Source of the DNA: Nocardioides lacusdianchii
GTDB lineage: Bacteria; Actinomycetota; Actinomycetes; Propionibacteriales; Nocardioidaceae
Direction of reading: 5' to 3'
Length of the DNA stretch: 64,000 nt
NCBI RefSeq assembly: GCF_020102855.1
Contig: NZ_JADHZD010000003.1
Coordinates: 1-64,000, forward strand
Shown one piece after another: positions 1-6,798 of this stretch; the first letter of the stretch is position 1, and every line of letters begins with the position of its first letter. The position numbers and the translations under genes are program-made. Under the pieces are notes generated by a model that saw only the letters and a list, made by a program, of their open reading frames with translations, had not been told where the DNA came from and did no database searches.

Positions 1-2
1 CG

Positions 3-257
3 CTCGCCGACCTCCCTCACCTCGGCCACGACGCGTCGTACTTCACGTGGCTGCCGCTACCCGAAGACGCCCGAGCCGACCGCATCGCCGCCGACCTCGC
101 CCAGCACGACATCTCCGTCTCGACCGCTGGCCCGTTCGCCGTCACGAGCCACGTCCCACAGGCGATTAGGCTCGCGCTCGGCTCGGCCGACCTCGCCCTC
201 CTCCCGGCCGCTCTGCGGACTGTGGCAGCGGTCGTGGAGCAAGATCGCTGCACCTGA
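3..257 (+). CDS. MocR/PdxR-type regulator, C-terminal fragment
   Basis: The gene enters from the left edge in frame 3 and stops at TGA 255-257, leaving 84 residues. The visible part resembles the end of the aminotransferase-like (fold type I) domain of GntR/MocR regulators: a TWLPLPEDARADRIAADL stretch, then SVSTAGPFAV and VPQAIRLALGS. In this family a PLP-binding effector domain follows an N-terminal winged helix. The DNA-binding half and the catalytic-type lysine lie outside the window, so its targets cannot be named. A true class I aminotransferase is the alternative; the short actinobacterial LALGS tail favours MocR. Confidence 0.72.
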   Translation, partial: LADLPHLGHDASYFTWLPLPEDARADRIAADLAQHDISVSTAGPFAVTSHVPQAIRLALGSADLALLPAALRTVAAVVEQDRCT

Positions 258-320
258 ACCGCACGTCCGGGCGGATCCGCCGCGATCAGCTCGACCGGAC
301 CCGCAGACGTGCGCGTGAGC

Positions 321-404
321 GGATGGGCTCGCGGAGCGACCCGGTACGGGATCGGCTCGCGGAGCGCGCCAGTGCAGGATCGGCTCGCGGAGCGCGCCAG
401 TGCA
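321..404. repeat. Three tandem 28-bp units
   Basis: Units lie at 321-348, 349-376 and 377-404. The last two are identical and begin GGATCGGCTCGCGGAGCG; the first differs at a few positions. They follow the MocR stop codon by about 60 bp. No spacers separate the units, so this is not a CRISPR array. It may be a local slippage repeat or repeated operator; no function is visible. Confidence 0.75.
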
Positions 405-429
405 GGATCGCTCATCGGGACAGTTCCAG

Positions 430-800
430 TGGAACGGCGGTGGGCGCCGGTCAGTGGCGCCAGCGCCTGAAGAGGAACTAGGAGCCCGCGGACGAGAGTG
501 ACCGCGATGCCGTCCGAGCAACTGTTGCGGCTCTGGGTCCTGGACGAGTTCCTCCAGGAAGCGCACCACCAGCACAAGCACCAAAGTTCCGGCGACCTTG
601 GCTTCTAGTTCGTCGAAGGTGTGGGTTGCCAGACTCTCCGGCAAAACCAGGTCGCCGACACAGAGCTCCCACAATCCCAAGCCCACTTGGAGCAGCACAA
701 CACCGGCGAGGACCGTGTCGATGCTCTCGAAGAGGTAGACCAAGGGGTCCTCCCGTGGGCCAGTGCGAAGGTCACGGCTGCCATGAACTGGACGGCCTTC
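430..800 (-). pseudogene. Decayed UPF0114 (YqhA-like) membrane protein
   Basis: Three reading frames in succession on the minus strand carry parts of one recognisable membrane protein. The first has AVQFMAAVTFALAHG (about 785-740). The second has DPLVYLFESIDTVLAG and ELEAKVAGTLVLVLVVRFLE (about 750-545). The third has GIAVTLVRGLLVPLQALA (about 510-440). The order and the DxxLxG...FLE pattern match the UPF0114/YqhA family, whose function is poorly known. At least two frameshifts and the absence of the first membrane helix indicate a dead gene. A sequencing error could explain one shift but probably not both plus the missing N-terminus. Confidence 0.5.
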
Positions 801-978
801 CGCCTGCTCAAGCGAAAATGGCCAGATACTGCGTCGATTCCAGGACGCGCCGCAGGGCTGGAGGTTGGTCATGCCTGGCGGCTGATCAGTGGGTGCGGAT
901 GTCTCGTGGGCCCTGGCGTTCCGTCTGCGGCGGGTGGGCTGTCCCCGGCGATCAGCAATGCGTGGGCCTTGCGTGAGC

Positions 979-1401
979 TTAACGCGTTCCGGGGGCGTGA
1001 CGAACCTGCATGATCGCGCCCACGACGATGCCGGCGCCACCGCCCACCATGGTGACGGTGACGGAGGTGGGGTACTCGCGAAGCGCGCCAAGGAGTAGCA
1101 GTGTTCCACCTGCTAGCGCCGTGACTGCTACTGCCGACGAGGCGTCGGTCGCGCGCAACCACATGGTGCCGATGATGGCGATGGTCGTTGCGGCGGAGAC
1201 CCAATACCCAGCGGCGTTACCCACCGGATCGTTGGGGAACAGCCCCCACGAGGACCACAGCGCTCCCACTGCGCTCAGCAGGGTCAACAGCCATCCGATG
1301 TCTCGAGATGGTTCCAGTGGTGAGAAGTCCTCGCGTGCCGTGGACTGCCGTCGGGGGTCGGTGGGGTGACTGCCATCAGCTCCCGATCGGCTGACGCTCA
1401 C
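979..1401 (-). CDS. Small multi-pass membrane protein, unknown
   Basis: This encodes 140 residues. The GTG at 1401 is chosen because AGGAGG (1411-1406) sits four bases upstream; longer versions lack a site. The N-terminal 45 residues are polar, followed by about four hydrophobic segments (GWLLTLLSAVGALW, AAGYWVSAATTIAIIGTMWL, VAVTALAGGTLLLLGAL, and a glycine-rich last helix). I do not recognise the family with confidence; the size and spacing recall SPW-repeat membrane proteins. It lies between the decayed UPF0114 gene and the baeRF3-like gene, in the same orientation as both. Confidence 0.55.
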   Translation of the reverse strand: MSVSRSGADGSHPTDPRRQSTAREDFSPLEPSRDIGWLLTLLSAVGALWSSWGLFPNDPVGNAAGYWVSAATTIAIIGTMWLRATDASSAVAVTALAGGTLLLLGALREYPTSVTVTMVGGGAGIVVGAIMQVRHAPGTR

Positions 1402-1498
1402 GTGGCCTCCTGTTCGTGTGGCATGTCGGATGTAGGCGCACGTGTGTCGCACCTCGTGCGCTGCGTTCGTGACGGGCGAACACCCTTGCGGCCTCCAT

Positions 1499-2677
1499 TC
1501 ACCTGGACCTCAGGAGGGCGATTCCCCCGAACTCATGCAGCTGTGCGTCGTCGACGAAGGCGATGAGGTTGCCGGCTTGAATTGCGTGCTCGAGGAGGTC
1601 GTCAATCAGGTCGTGGGACACAGGCCCCCCACCTTCTCCGGGCGGTCGAGGGTGGACGTAGCCCTGCTCGACGACAAGGGTGCCCGGGGTCCGGCTTGCC
1701 ACGGCCGTCCAGCACTGGTCCAGCCCGGCCACTACCTGTTCGGGATCGTTGACGGCAGCCTCGCGCAGAGTCTCCAGAGTCTGCTGACCCCGTCGGTGCA
1801 GGTAGTCCTCCAGACACAACGCTGTCGCTGTGAACAGCTGGTCAGGTTTGTTGGCCGTGGGGCCGACGACGGCCCCCGCGAGCCGATGCAGCCACCGCGC
1901 ACTTCTCCTCAGCTCGTTCACGAGCACCGCGTCGCCGGCCAGGACGAGCGGAGCCGGGCGCCCTGCTCGCAGGCCTGCCATCCAGGGGTCGATCCGGGCG
2001 AGCAGGTCGCTGCGGTCGTCGGCCTCGCTCTCCGCGCCGAGCCCGAGCCCCGACCCCGGGTAGGGCCTTTCGAGATTCGGCGAGGCCACCAGCCGCGCAC
2101 TGCCTACGGGGAGACACTCAATCGTGTCGAGCAGCGTGACGCGTGCGGCAACCCAGTACACGCGAGCTCCGAATTCGTCGACGCGTAGGACCAGGTGCGG
2201 TGGGGTCCGGTGCAGCGCCCGGAGCAGGTCACGGGTGGCGAAGGTGGACTCGACCACGACCTTCTGGTGGACCGCCACCGGAAGCGTCCAGGCTCGCGAC
2301 ACGCTGTGGCTGACGAAGAGCGCGAGAGCGTTCTGCGTGCTCGAGTCCTGGGCCATGCGGGCCTGTCGTCGCAGTTCGTACATCAACCCCTCGCGGTCGC
2401 CCAACGGTTGGTCGTCGAGGCGTCGCTCGGCGTCGAGGAGCAGGCCTTCGAGGCGTTCGCGGTCCGCGATCGCCATCCGTGCAGCCGGGGTCGTCGGCAT
2501 CAGCACGGAGATGCAGGGGTAACCACCGGCCGCGGTCAGATGCGCGGCAGCCTCCGGTGTGAGGTCCCGGGGAATGGCTCGGCCGCCCCCGCCGACGTGG
2601 TCGGCAACCGTGGTGAGGGGCGAATCCTCCATATCGGGAGCGTGGACTGAGGCGCCGCGCCGGTCACTATGGATCAT
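1499..2677 (-). CDS. baeRF3-like (archaeo-eukaryotic release-factor-like) protein
   Basis: 392 residues. The ATG at 2677 follows an AAGGAGAAGG site, so the longer upstream reading frame is not used. The order of features (LTPEAAAHLTAAGGYPCISVLMPT near residue 40, YELRRQARMAQDSS, LALFVSHSVSRAWTLPV near 120, a central variable part, then TLVVEQGY, DLIDDLLEHAI and a C-terminal GGIALLRSR) matches the bacterial baeRF group (family 3). These are distant relatives of the eRF1 domain that acts on the ribosomal peptidyl site. In actinobacteria such genes occur singly with stress genes; a ribosome-rescue role is proposed for the family but is inference here. No GGQ motif is seen. Confidence 0.65.
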   Translation of the reverse strand: MIHSDRRGASVHAPDMEDSPLTTVADHVGGGGRAIPRDLTPEAAAHLTAAGGYPCISVLMPTTPAARMAIADRERLEGLLLDAERRLDDQPLGDREGLMYELRRQARMAQDSSTQNALALFVSHSVSRAWTLPVAVHQKVVVESTFATRDLLRALHRTPPHLVLRVDEFGARVYWVAARVTLLDTIECLPVGSARLVASPNLERPYPGSGLGLGAESEADDRSDLLARIDPWMAGLRAGRPAPLVLAGDAVLVNELRRSARWLHRLAGAVVGPTANKPDQLFTATALCLEDYLHRRGQQTLETLREAAVNDPEQVVAGLDQCWTAVASRTPGTLVVEQGYVHPRPPGEGGGPVSHDLIDDLLEHAIQAGNLIAFVDDAQLHEFGGIALLRSR

Positions 2678-2729
2678 GATCCTTCTCCTTCCGGACCTTG
2701 CACTGCGGCGGTACGCCGCTCGCTGACCG

Positions 2730-3008
2730 TCATGGCGTCCGCCGGGCGAACCGGCGTGCCCTTCGAACGCGGCCCGCGGTGGGGTGGGTCCTGACGATGT
2801 CGATCCGCACGAGCGGGGTTCCCGGCCACAGCTGGGCAATCTCCCCTTCGCGGTCGGCGACGTCGAGTGTCATGCGTCGTTCCCACAGGAGGTGGAGGTC
2901 TGGGTCGCGCGAGACCGGGGAGTGGGGCACCGTCAGCACCAGGTGGGCTTCATCGCCGACGGACACCCAGCGGTGGAGCTCATCGACGACGTCCCACGAC
3001 AGTGGCAT
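2730..3008 (-). CDS. Hypothetical small protein, paralogue-like to its neighbour
   Basis: 92 residues from ATG 3008; a start at 3119 is possible and no ribosome-binding site decides it. The core reads VVDELHRW, then HLVLTVPHSPVSRD, then LVRIDIVRTHP. This pattern (amphipathic helix, TVPH strand turn, late V-R-x-x strand) recurs in the upstream gene at 2980-3480, which has LDEVVRHL, VHVTLTIPHRG and VTVRFEHEP. The pair may be a duplication, or one protein split by a frameshift. No family is recognised. Confidence 0.4.
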   Translation of the reverse strand: MPLSWDVVDELHRWVSVGDEAHLVLTVPHSPVSRDPDLHLLWERRMTLDVADREGEIAQLWPGTPLVRIDIVRTHPTAGRVRRARRFARRTP

Positions 3009-3480
3009 TCCTGCGTCGGCGCGCACGTGGGGCCTGCCCTCGCAGCGTCGATTCGCCCCGATGGGCCGTCGTTTCAGCGGGGTGGGGCTCGGCCGGAGCC
3101 AGGAGTGTGTCGAGCGCACATTCGTTCGAGCGCGGGTGTCCAGGTCCTCCGATGCCGCGCCGCCATGCCCAAGCCCTCCAGGCCCCCCTCAACGCGCTCG
3201 GCTCGTGTTCGAACCTCACCGTCACGCGACTCGCGTCGGGTCCCGCAACCCCCGCGAGGTCTTCGAGACGGTCGCGAAGGTTGCTGTCCGCCGTGGCAGT
3301 GCTGCGCCGTCGCACGAACGAGAGCAGTCCGCGGTGCGGGATCGTCAGGGTCACGTGCACGCAGCACCCTGCCTGGAGATGACGTACGACCTCGTCGAGC
3401 ATCCGTGCGCGACCAGGCACCCGAGACAGGGAGTCGCACGTGGGGGTGGAACGGGTCGCCGCTCGCGGGCATCGCAGCAC
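2980..3480 (-). CDS. Hypothetical protein with T(I/V)PH core
   Basis: Up to 166 residues from GTG 3480; ATG 3402 is an alternative and neither has a clear ribosome-binding site. The plausible coding part runs from LDEVVRHLQAG to RVTVRFEHEPSA. The last about 70 residues are arginine- and alanine-rich and look like the wrong frame, while the downstream gene continues a similar fold in another frame. A frameshift joining the two is therefore possible. Its function is unknown. It lies upstream of the baeRF3-like gene on the same strand. Confidence 0.38.
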   Translation of the reverse strand: MLRCPRAATRSTPTCDSLSRVPGRARMLDEVVRHLQAGCCVHVTLTIPHRGLLSFVRRRSTATADSNLRDRLEDLAGVAGPDASRVTVRFEHEPSALRGAWRAWAWRRGIGGPGHPRSNECALDTLLAPAEPHPAETTAHRGESTLRGQAPRARRRRNATVVGRRR

Positions 3481-3498
3481 CAGACAGCCTGAGGAGCA

Positions 3499-3696
3499 TC
3501 ATGGACGCCTCCCCGCCGCGTCGACGTACGGGCCGTCGGAACCACCCTCGGGCACGGACCCGTGGGACGAGTGTCGCCGGTTGCGCCGTGCCGCTGCGCT
3601 CGCCTGCCCGCGCCTGACACCGCACCAGCCGAGCTGACGAGCCGCCCAGAGGCCGAGCCAGAGAGCCAGTCCGAGGAGGATGAGTAGGTCGTCCAT
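3499..3696 (-). CDS. Small single-helix membrane protein
   Basis: 65 residues from ATG 3696. The first 25 residues (DDLLILLGLALWLGLWAARQ) form one hydrophobic helix, followed by a basic, serine-rich tail. The GGTGG upstream is a weak ribosome-binding site. No family is recognised. It is separated from the next gene upstream (mrpG) by about 190 bp in which I see nothing definite. Confidence 0.35.
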   Translation of the reverse strand: MDDLLILLGLALWLGLWAARQLGWCGVRRGQASAAARRNRRHSSHGSVPEGGSDGPYVDAAGRRP

Positions 3697-3889
3697 GCTG
3701 ATCACCACCGTTGTCGTCGGTCCGGGCCTCGTTGCCCGGATGGTGATCAGGAGTGGTCTCTCCCGTCCCGGTTATGGAACCCGGTCGCCGAGCTGATCAG
3801 TCGGGGTCCGCGAGCGTGGCTACGTCAGTTCCCGCGCTGGCCCACTCGCTCGTCGACCACCAACTCGCCCCTCACGGGCTGCACGACCT

Positions 3890-4216
3890 TCAGGGTGGAG
3901 ATTCGAGCTCGTCCTGGGTGCTTGGTGTCCGAGGGGCTCTCGAGAGCCAGGCCGCCTCGGCGATGGCGATGCCGGCAATAGGCACGGTGAGCAGCTGTAG
4001 CACGATCGCGAGGCTGAGAGTGATCACCGAGGCCGGACTCGGGTCGAGGATCAGGACACCGAGCAACACACTGACCACGCCAAGTCCGGCGGCCTTCGCG
4101 GCCGCGTTGATTCGGGCGTATACGTCGGGCAGCCACAGCAGTCCTACCGCGGCGCTCGCGAACAGCGCGACGCCCACGAGCACCAGCACTCCAGCGGCCA
4201 GCTCCTGGGCACTCAC
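3890..4216 (-). CDS. mrpG: Mrp antiporter subunit G
   Basis: 108 residues. GTG 4216 overlaps the mrpF stop (GTGA), typical of translational coupling. Three hydrophobic segments and the family signature region (GLLWLPDVYARINAAAKA, then GVVSVLLGVLIL and a late LTVPIAGIAIAEAAW) identify MnhG/MrpG/PhaG. Together with A-F it forms a hetero-oligomeric Na+/H+ antiporter in the cytoplasmic membrane, used for pH and sodium homeostasis. It is the last gene of the operon. Confidence 0.9.
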   Translation of the reverse strand: MSAQELAAGVLVLVGVALFASAAVGLLWLPDVYARINAAAKAAGLGVVSVLLGVLILDPSPASVITLSLAIVLQLLTVPIAGIAIAEAAWLSRAPRTPSTQDELESPP

Positions 4217-4494
4217 GGCGAACGCCGATCGACCAGCCGCGCAAGCGCGACGGTGGTGAGAAATCCGGCCAGGGTTGCCACCATGACGAGGCTGTAGAGG
4301 GTCGGCTCGTCGAGTCGCGCCGCCAGGAGCGCCACGGCGGCGATGAGAACCGCGAAGCCAACGTCGGCCGCCAGTGCCCGGTCGGCGTCGGTGGGGCCGC
4401 GCACCATCCGCACTATGGCCGCGACGAGCGTGCCTGCGAGCACCAACAGCGCAAGGTCCAGCACCGAGCCCAGAGACGGCTCCACGCCACTCAC
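4213..4494 (-). CDS. mrpF: Mrp antiporter subunit F
   Basis: 93 residues from GTG 4494, whose first bases overlap the mrpE stop. The segment VRMVRGPTDADRALAADV contains the conserved RxxRGPtxxDR-like motif of MrpF between the first two helices; a third helix follows (SLVMVATLAGFLTTVALARL). MrpF is a small membrane subunit needed for antiport; in some species it has been tied to bile-salt and Na+ efflux. Confidence 0.9.
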   Translation of the reverse strand: MSGVEPSLGSVLDLALLVLAGTLVAAIVRMVRGPTDADRALAADVGFAVLIAAVALLAARLDEPTLYSLVMVATLAGFLTTVALARLVDRRSP

Positions 4495-4874
4495 CCTTCT
4501 TCCATTCCGTTGGGGGCCGTGCCGCCCCGCTCCAGCCGGCGGACGGCGTCAAGCAGCTCGGCCTCGAGCCGCGCCAGGTCTGCGCGAAATGCCGTCGTGT
4601 CGGAGGCGTGCATGCCGTGCACGATCAGCCGCGTGCGGTCAGGACTGAGGGAGACGGCCATAGTGCCGGGAGTCAGGGTGATCAAGCCCATGTAGGCGGC
4701 CACCTCTGCGTCGGTCCGGCACCGCAGCCGCACCTCGACCAGGGCCGGCGCGAGCCGCGGCCGGCCCGTCAGGATGGTCGCTGCGACCTGCACGTTGGCC
4801 TTCAGGTAGCGCCACCCGTAGACCACCACGAACAGAGCCAGGCGGACAGGACGAGGAGCACGGGCCCCGGTCAT
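4491..4874 (-). CDS. mrpE: Mrp antiporter subunit E
   Basis: 127 residues. ATG 4874 overlaps the mrpD stop (ATGA). Only one N-terminal hydrophobic segment is strong (LALFVVVYGWRYLKANVQVA). The rest has the MrpE pattern ALVEVRLRCRTDAEVAAYMG, then ITLTPGTMAVSL and LIVHGMHA. This is shorter than many MrpE proteins (about 160 residues), which have two or more helices at the N-terminus, so this is a reduced form. It belongs to the Mrp Na+/H+ antiporter complex. Confidence 0.88.
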   Translation of the reverse strand: MTGARAPRPVRLALFVVVYGWRYLKANVQVAATILTGRPRLAPALVEVRLRCRTDAEVAAYMGLITLTPGTMAVSLSPDRTRLIVHGMHASDTTAFRADLARLEAELLDAVRRLERGGTAPNGMEEG

Positions 4875-6445
4875 GGCGAGGTCACCGCCTCGACATACGT
4901 TCCGACGTCGACCAGACCATCGGCCGCCCGCTCGCAGACAACGAGCAGCGGCTCCGCAGCGAGGCCGAGCGACACCGCCACCCCGGCCAGGACGACCGCG
5001 GGGGCCAGCAGCAGCGGCCGCGACGCGATCGCATCGGCCGGGGGCAGGATCGGACCAGAGCGCGACGGGACCACCATGATCGTTGCTTCGGTCGACGGTC
5101 CAGCACCCGGTCTCGTCACGGGCTGGGACTCGGGCTGGGGCTCGGGCTGGGTGAAGATGGCGTTCCACAACTTCAGCATCGAGACCAAGGTGAGCAGGCT
5201 GACGACCGCCACCGCTGCCACTGCGGCGTACTGGTGCTCGGCGACGGCTGCCTGCACGAGTTTCAGCTTGGCGACGAAGCCGGAGAGCGGCGGGACACCG
5301 ACCAGTGCCAGTGCGGAGATCCCGAATGCCCCCGCGAGCACGGGTTCCGTGCGGCCGATTCCGCCCAAGAGACGCAGCTCGTCGGTGCCGTGGCGGACCT
5401 CGATGGCGCCGGCGCACATCAGTAGCGCTGCCTTGACCAGGACGTACTGGACGAGGAAGAAGATGCCGGCCGCCAACCCGGCGGTGGTGAACAACCCCAG
5501 GCCGAGCAGCATGTAGCCGATCTGGCTGACCATGTGAAAGGTCAACACAGATCGAACGGAGCGCTCCCCCAGTGCAGCGAGGACGCCGACCACCATGGTG
5601 AGCAGCCCGAGGACGAGGAAGATCCACAACCAGCGTCGGTCGCCGTCGAACACGACGGCATAGATCCGGAACAGCGCATAGACACCAACCTTGGTGAGAA
5701 GACCGGAGAAGAGTACGACCACGGCGGGGCCGGCTACGGCGTAGCTGCTCGGGAGCCAGCTGTGCAGGGGCACGATCGCGGCCTTGATCCCCAGGGCCAA
5801 CAGCACCACTGCGGTCGCGAGCGCAGCCGCCGGGTTGCGGGCAGCACCTGCCAGCTCGCCGAGGTCGACGGTGCCTGTGACGCCGTAGAGCAGGCCGACG
5901 CCAGCCAGGAACAGGGTGGAGGCGAGCAGGTTGACGCTGACGTAGCGTTGTCCGGCCGCCAGCCGACGCCGCCCTCCGGATCGGATCAGGAGCACGTAGC
6001 TCGGAACCAGCATCACCTCGACGAACACGAACAACGAGAACAGGTCGCCGGTGAGCATCGCGCCGTACACACCGGTGGAGAGCACCAGGGCCAACGCGAC
6101 GAAGTGGCCGTCGTCCTCGCCTGTCACAGTCGCGAAAACGAGGCTCAGCAGCACCAGCAGCGACGTGACCGCCATCATGAGGGCGCCGAGGACATCGGCG
6201 ACGAGCACGATCGCGATGCCGGACGGCCAGCCCCCGAGCCGCAGGGTCGCTATGTCCCCGTCGAGGGCGGAGGTCAGCAACACCATGGACGCCACCAGCA
6301 CAACGACCGTGACGCCCCACCCGACCGCTCGAGCGATCCTTGGCGGGGCACCCGCCGAGCCCGCGCCGCGTCGGGACAGGAGCAAGACCATTCCGACGCC
6401 TGCCAAGGGAGCGAAGACCGGCAGCGCCAGCAGCATCGGGCTCAT
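4871..6445 (-). CDS. mrpD: Mrp antiporter subunit D (proton-translocating)
   Basis: 524 residues from ATG 6445, overlapping the mrpC stop. About 14 hydrophobic segments with NuoL/M/N-type features. FVEVMLVPSYVLLI carries the conserved helix-5 glutamate. GIKAAIVPLHSWLPSSYAVAG carries the lysine and the HxWLP motif. VGVPPLSGFVAKL is typical of subunit D. A long polar insertion of QPESQPVTRPGAGPS type lies near residue 440 before the last helix. It is one of the two large antiporter-like subunits related to complex I. Confidence 0.93.
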   Translation of the reverse strand: MSPMLLALPVFAPLAGVGMVLLLSRRGAGSAGAPPRIARAVGWGVTVVVLVASMVLLTSALDGDIATLRLGGWPSGIAIVLVADVLGALMMAVTSLLVLLSLVFATVTGEDDGHFVALALVLSTGVYGAMLTGDLFSLFVFVEVMLVPSYVLLIRSGGRRRLAAGQRYVSVNLLASTLFLAGVGLLYGVTGTVDLGELAGAARNPAAALATAVVLLALGIKAAIVPLHSWLPSSYAVAGPAVVVLFSGLLTKVGVYALFRIYAVVFDGDRRWLWIFLVLGLLTMVVGVLAALGERSVRSVLTFHMVSQIGYMLLGLGLFTTAGLAAGIFFLVQYVLVKAALLMCAGAIEVRHGTDELRLLGGIGRTEPVLAGAFGISALALVGVPPLSGFVAKLKLVQAAVAEHQYAAVAAVAVVSLLTLVSMLKLWNAIFTQPEPQPESQPVTRPGAGPSTEATIMVVPSRSGPILPPADAIASRPLLLAPAVVLAGVAVSLGLAAEPLLVVCERAADGLVDVGTYVEAVTSP

Positions 6446-6798
6446 CGGCCCGCCCTCGGTTCGTCCGTCTCGTCCATGTCATCTGCTGCGCTCACGTCCG
6501 GGTCTTCGACGGACTCCGCGCGCAGGATCGCCAGCAGATAGACGCTGACCCCGAACGTGATCACCACGGCGGTCAGGACGAAGGCCTGGGGCAGCGGGTC
6601 CGCCAAGGCGGCGGGGTCCCCGGCACCATCGCCGACGAAGGGCGCCCGGCGGCGATCGAGACCACCCGACGCCAGCAACAGCACGTTGACGCCATGGCCC
6701 AGGAGCACGAATCCGAGGATCACGCGCAGGAGCCCGGGCTGTGCGAGGAACCACACCCCGCCGGCCACCAGCAGGCCGACGATGATCGCCGCGGTCAC
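6442..6798 (-). CDS. mrpC: Mrp antiporter subunit C
   Basis: 118 residues, homologous to NuoK. The three helices are visible: a short first helix, then GVWFLAQPGLLRVILGFVLLGHGVNVLLLAS with the conserved GxxLLxxxxN pattern, then DPLPQAFVLTAVVITFGVSVYLLAIL with the DPLPQALVLTAIVI-like signature. An acidic C-terminal tail of about 20 residues follows. Its ATG overlaps the mrpA/B stop. Confidence 0.93.
   Translation of the reverse strand: MTAAIIVGLLVAGGVWFLAQPGLLRVILGFVLLGHGVNVLLLASGGLDRRRAPFVGDGAGDPAALADPLPQAFVLTAVVITFGVSVYLLAILRAESVEDPDVSAADDMDETDEPRAGR

Noticed and set aside
321-404. CRISPR array
   Set aside because: The units are directly adjacent with no spacers, and no cas genes are seen.
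4875-6482. Upstream extension of mrpE
   Set aside because: Shadow of mrpD in another frame. ATG 4874 overlaps the mrpD stop as expected for the operon.
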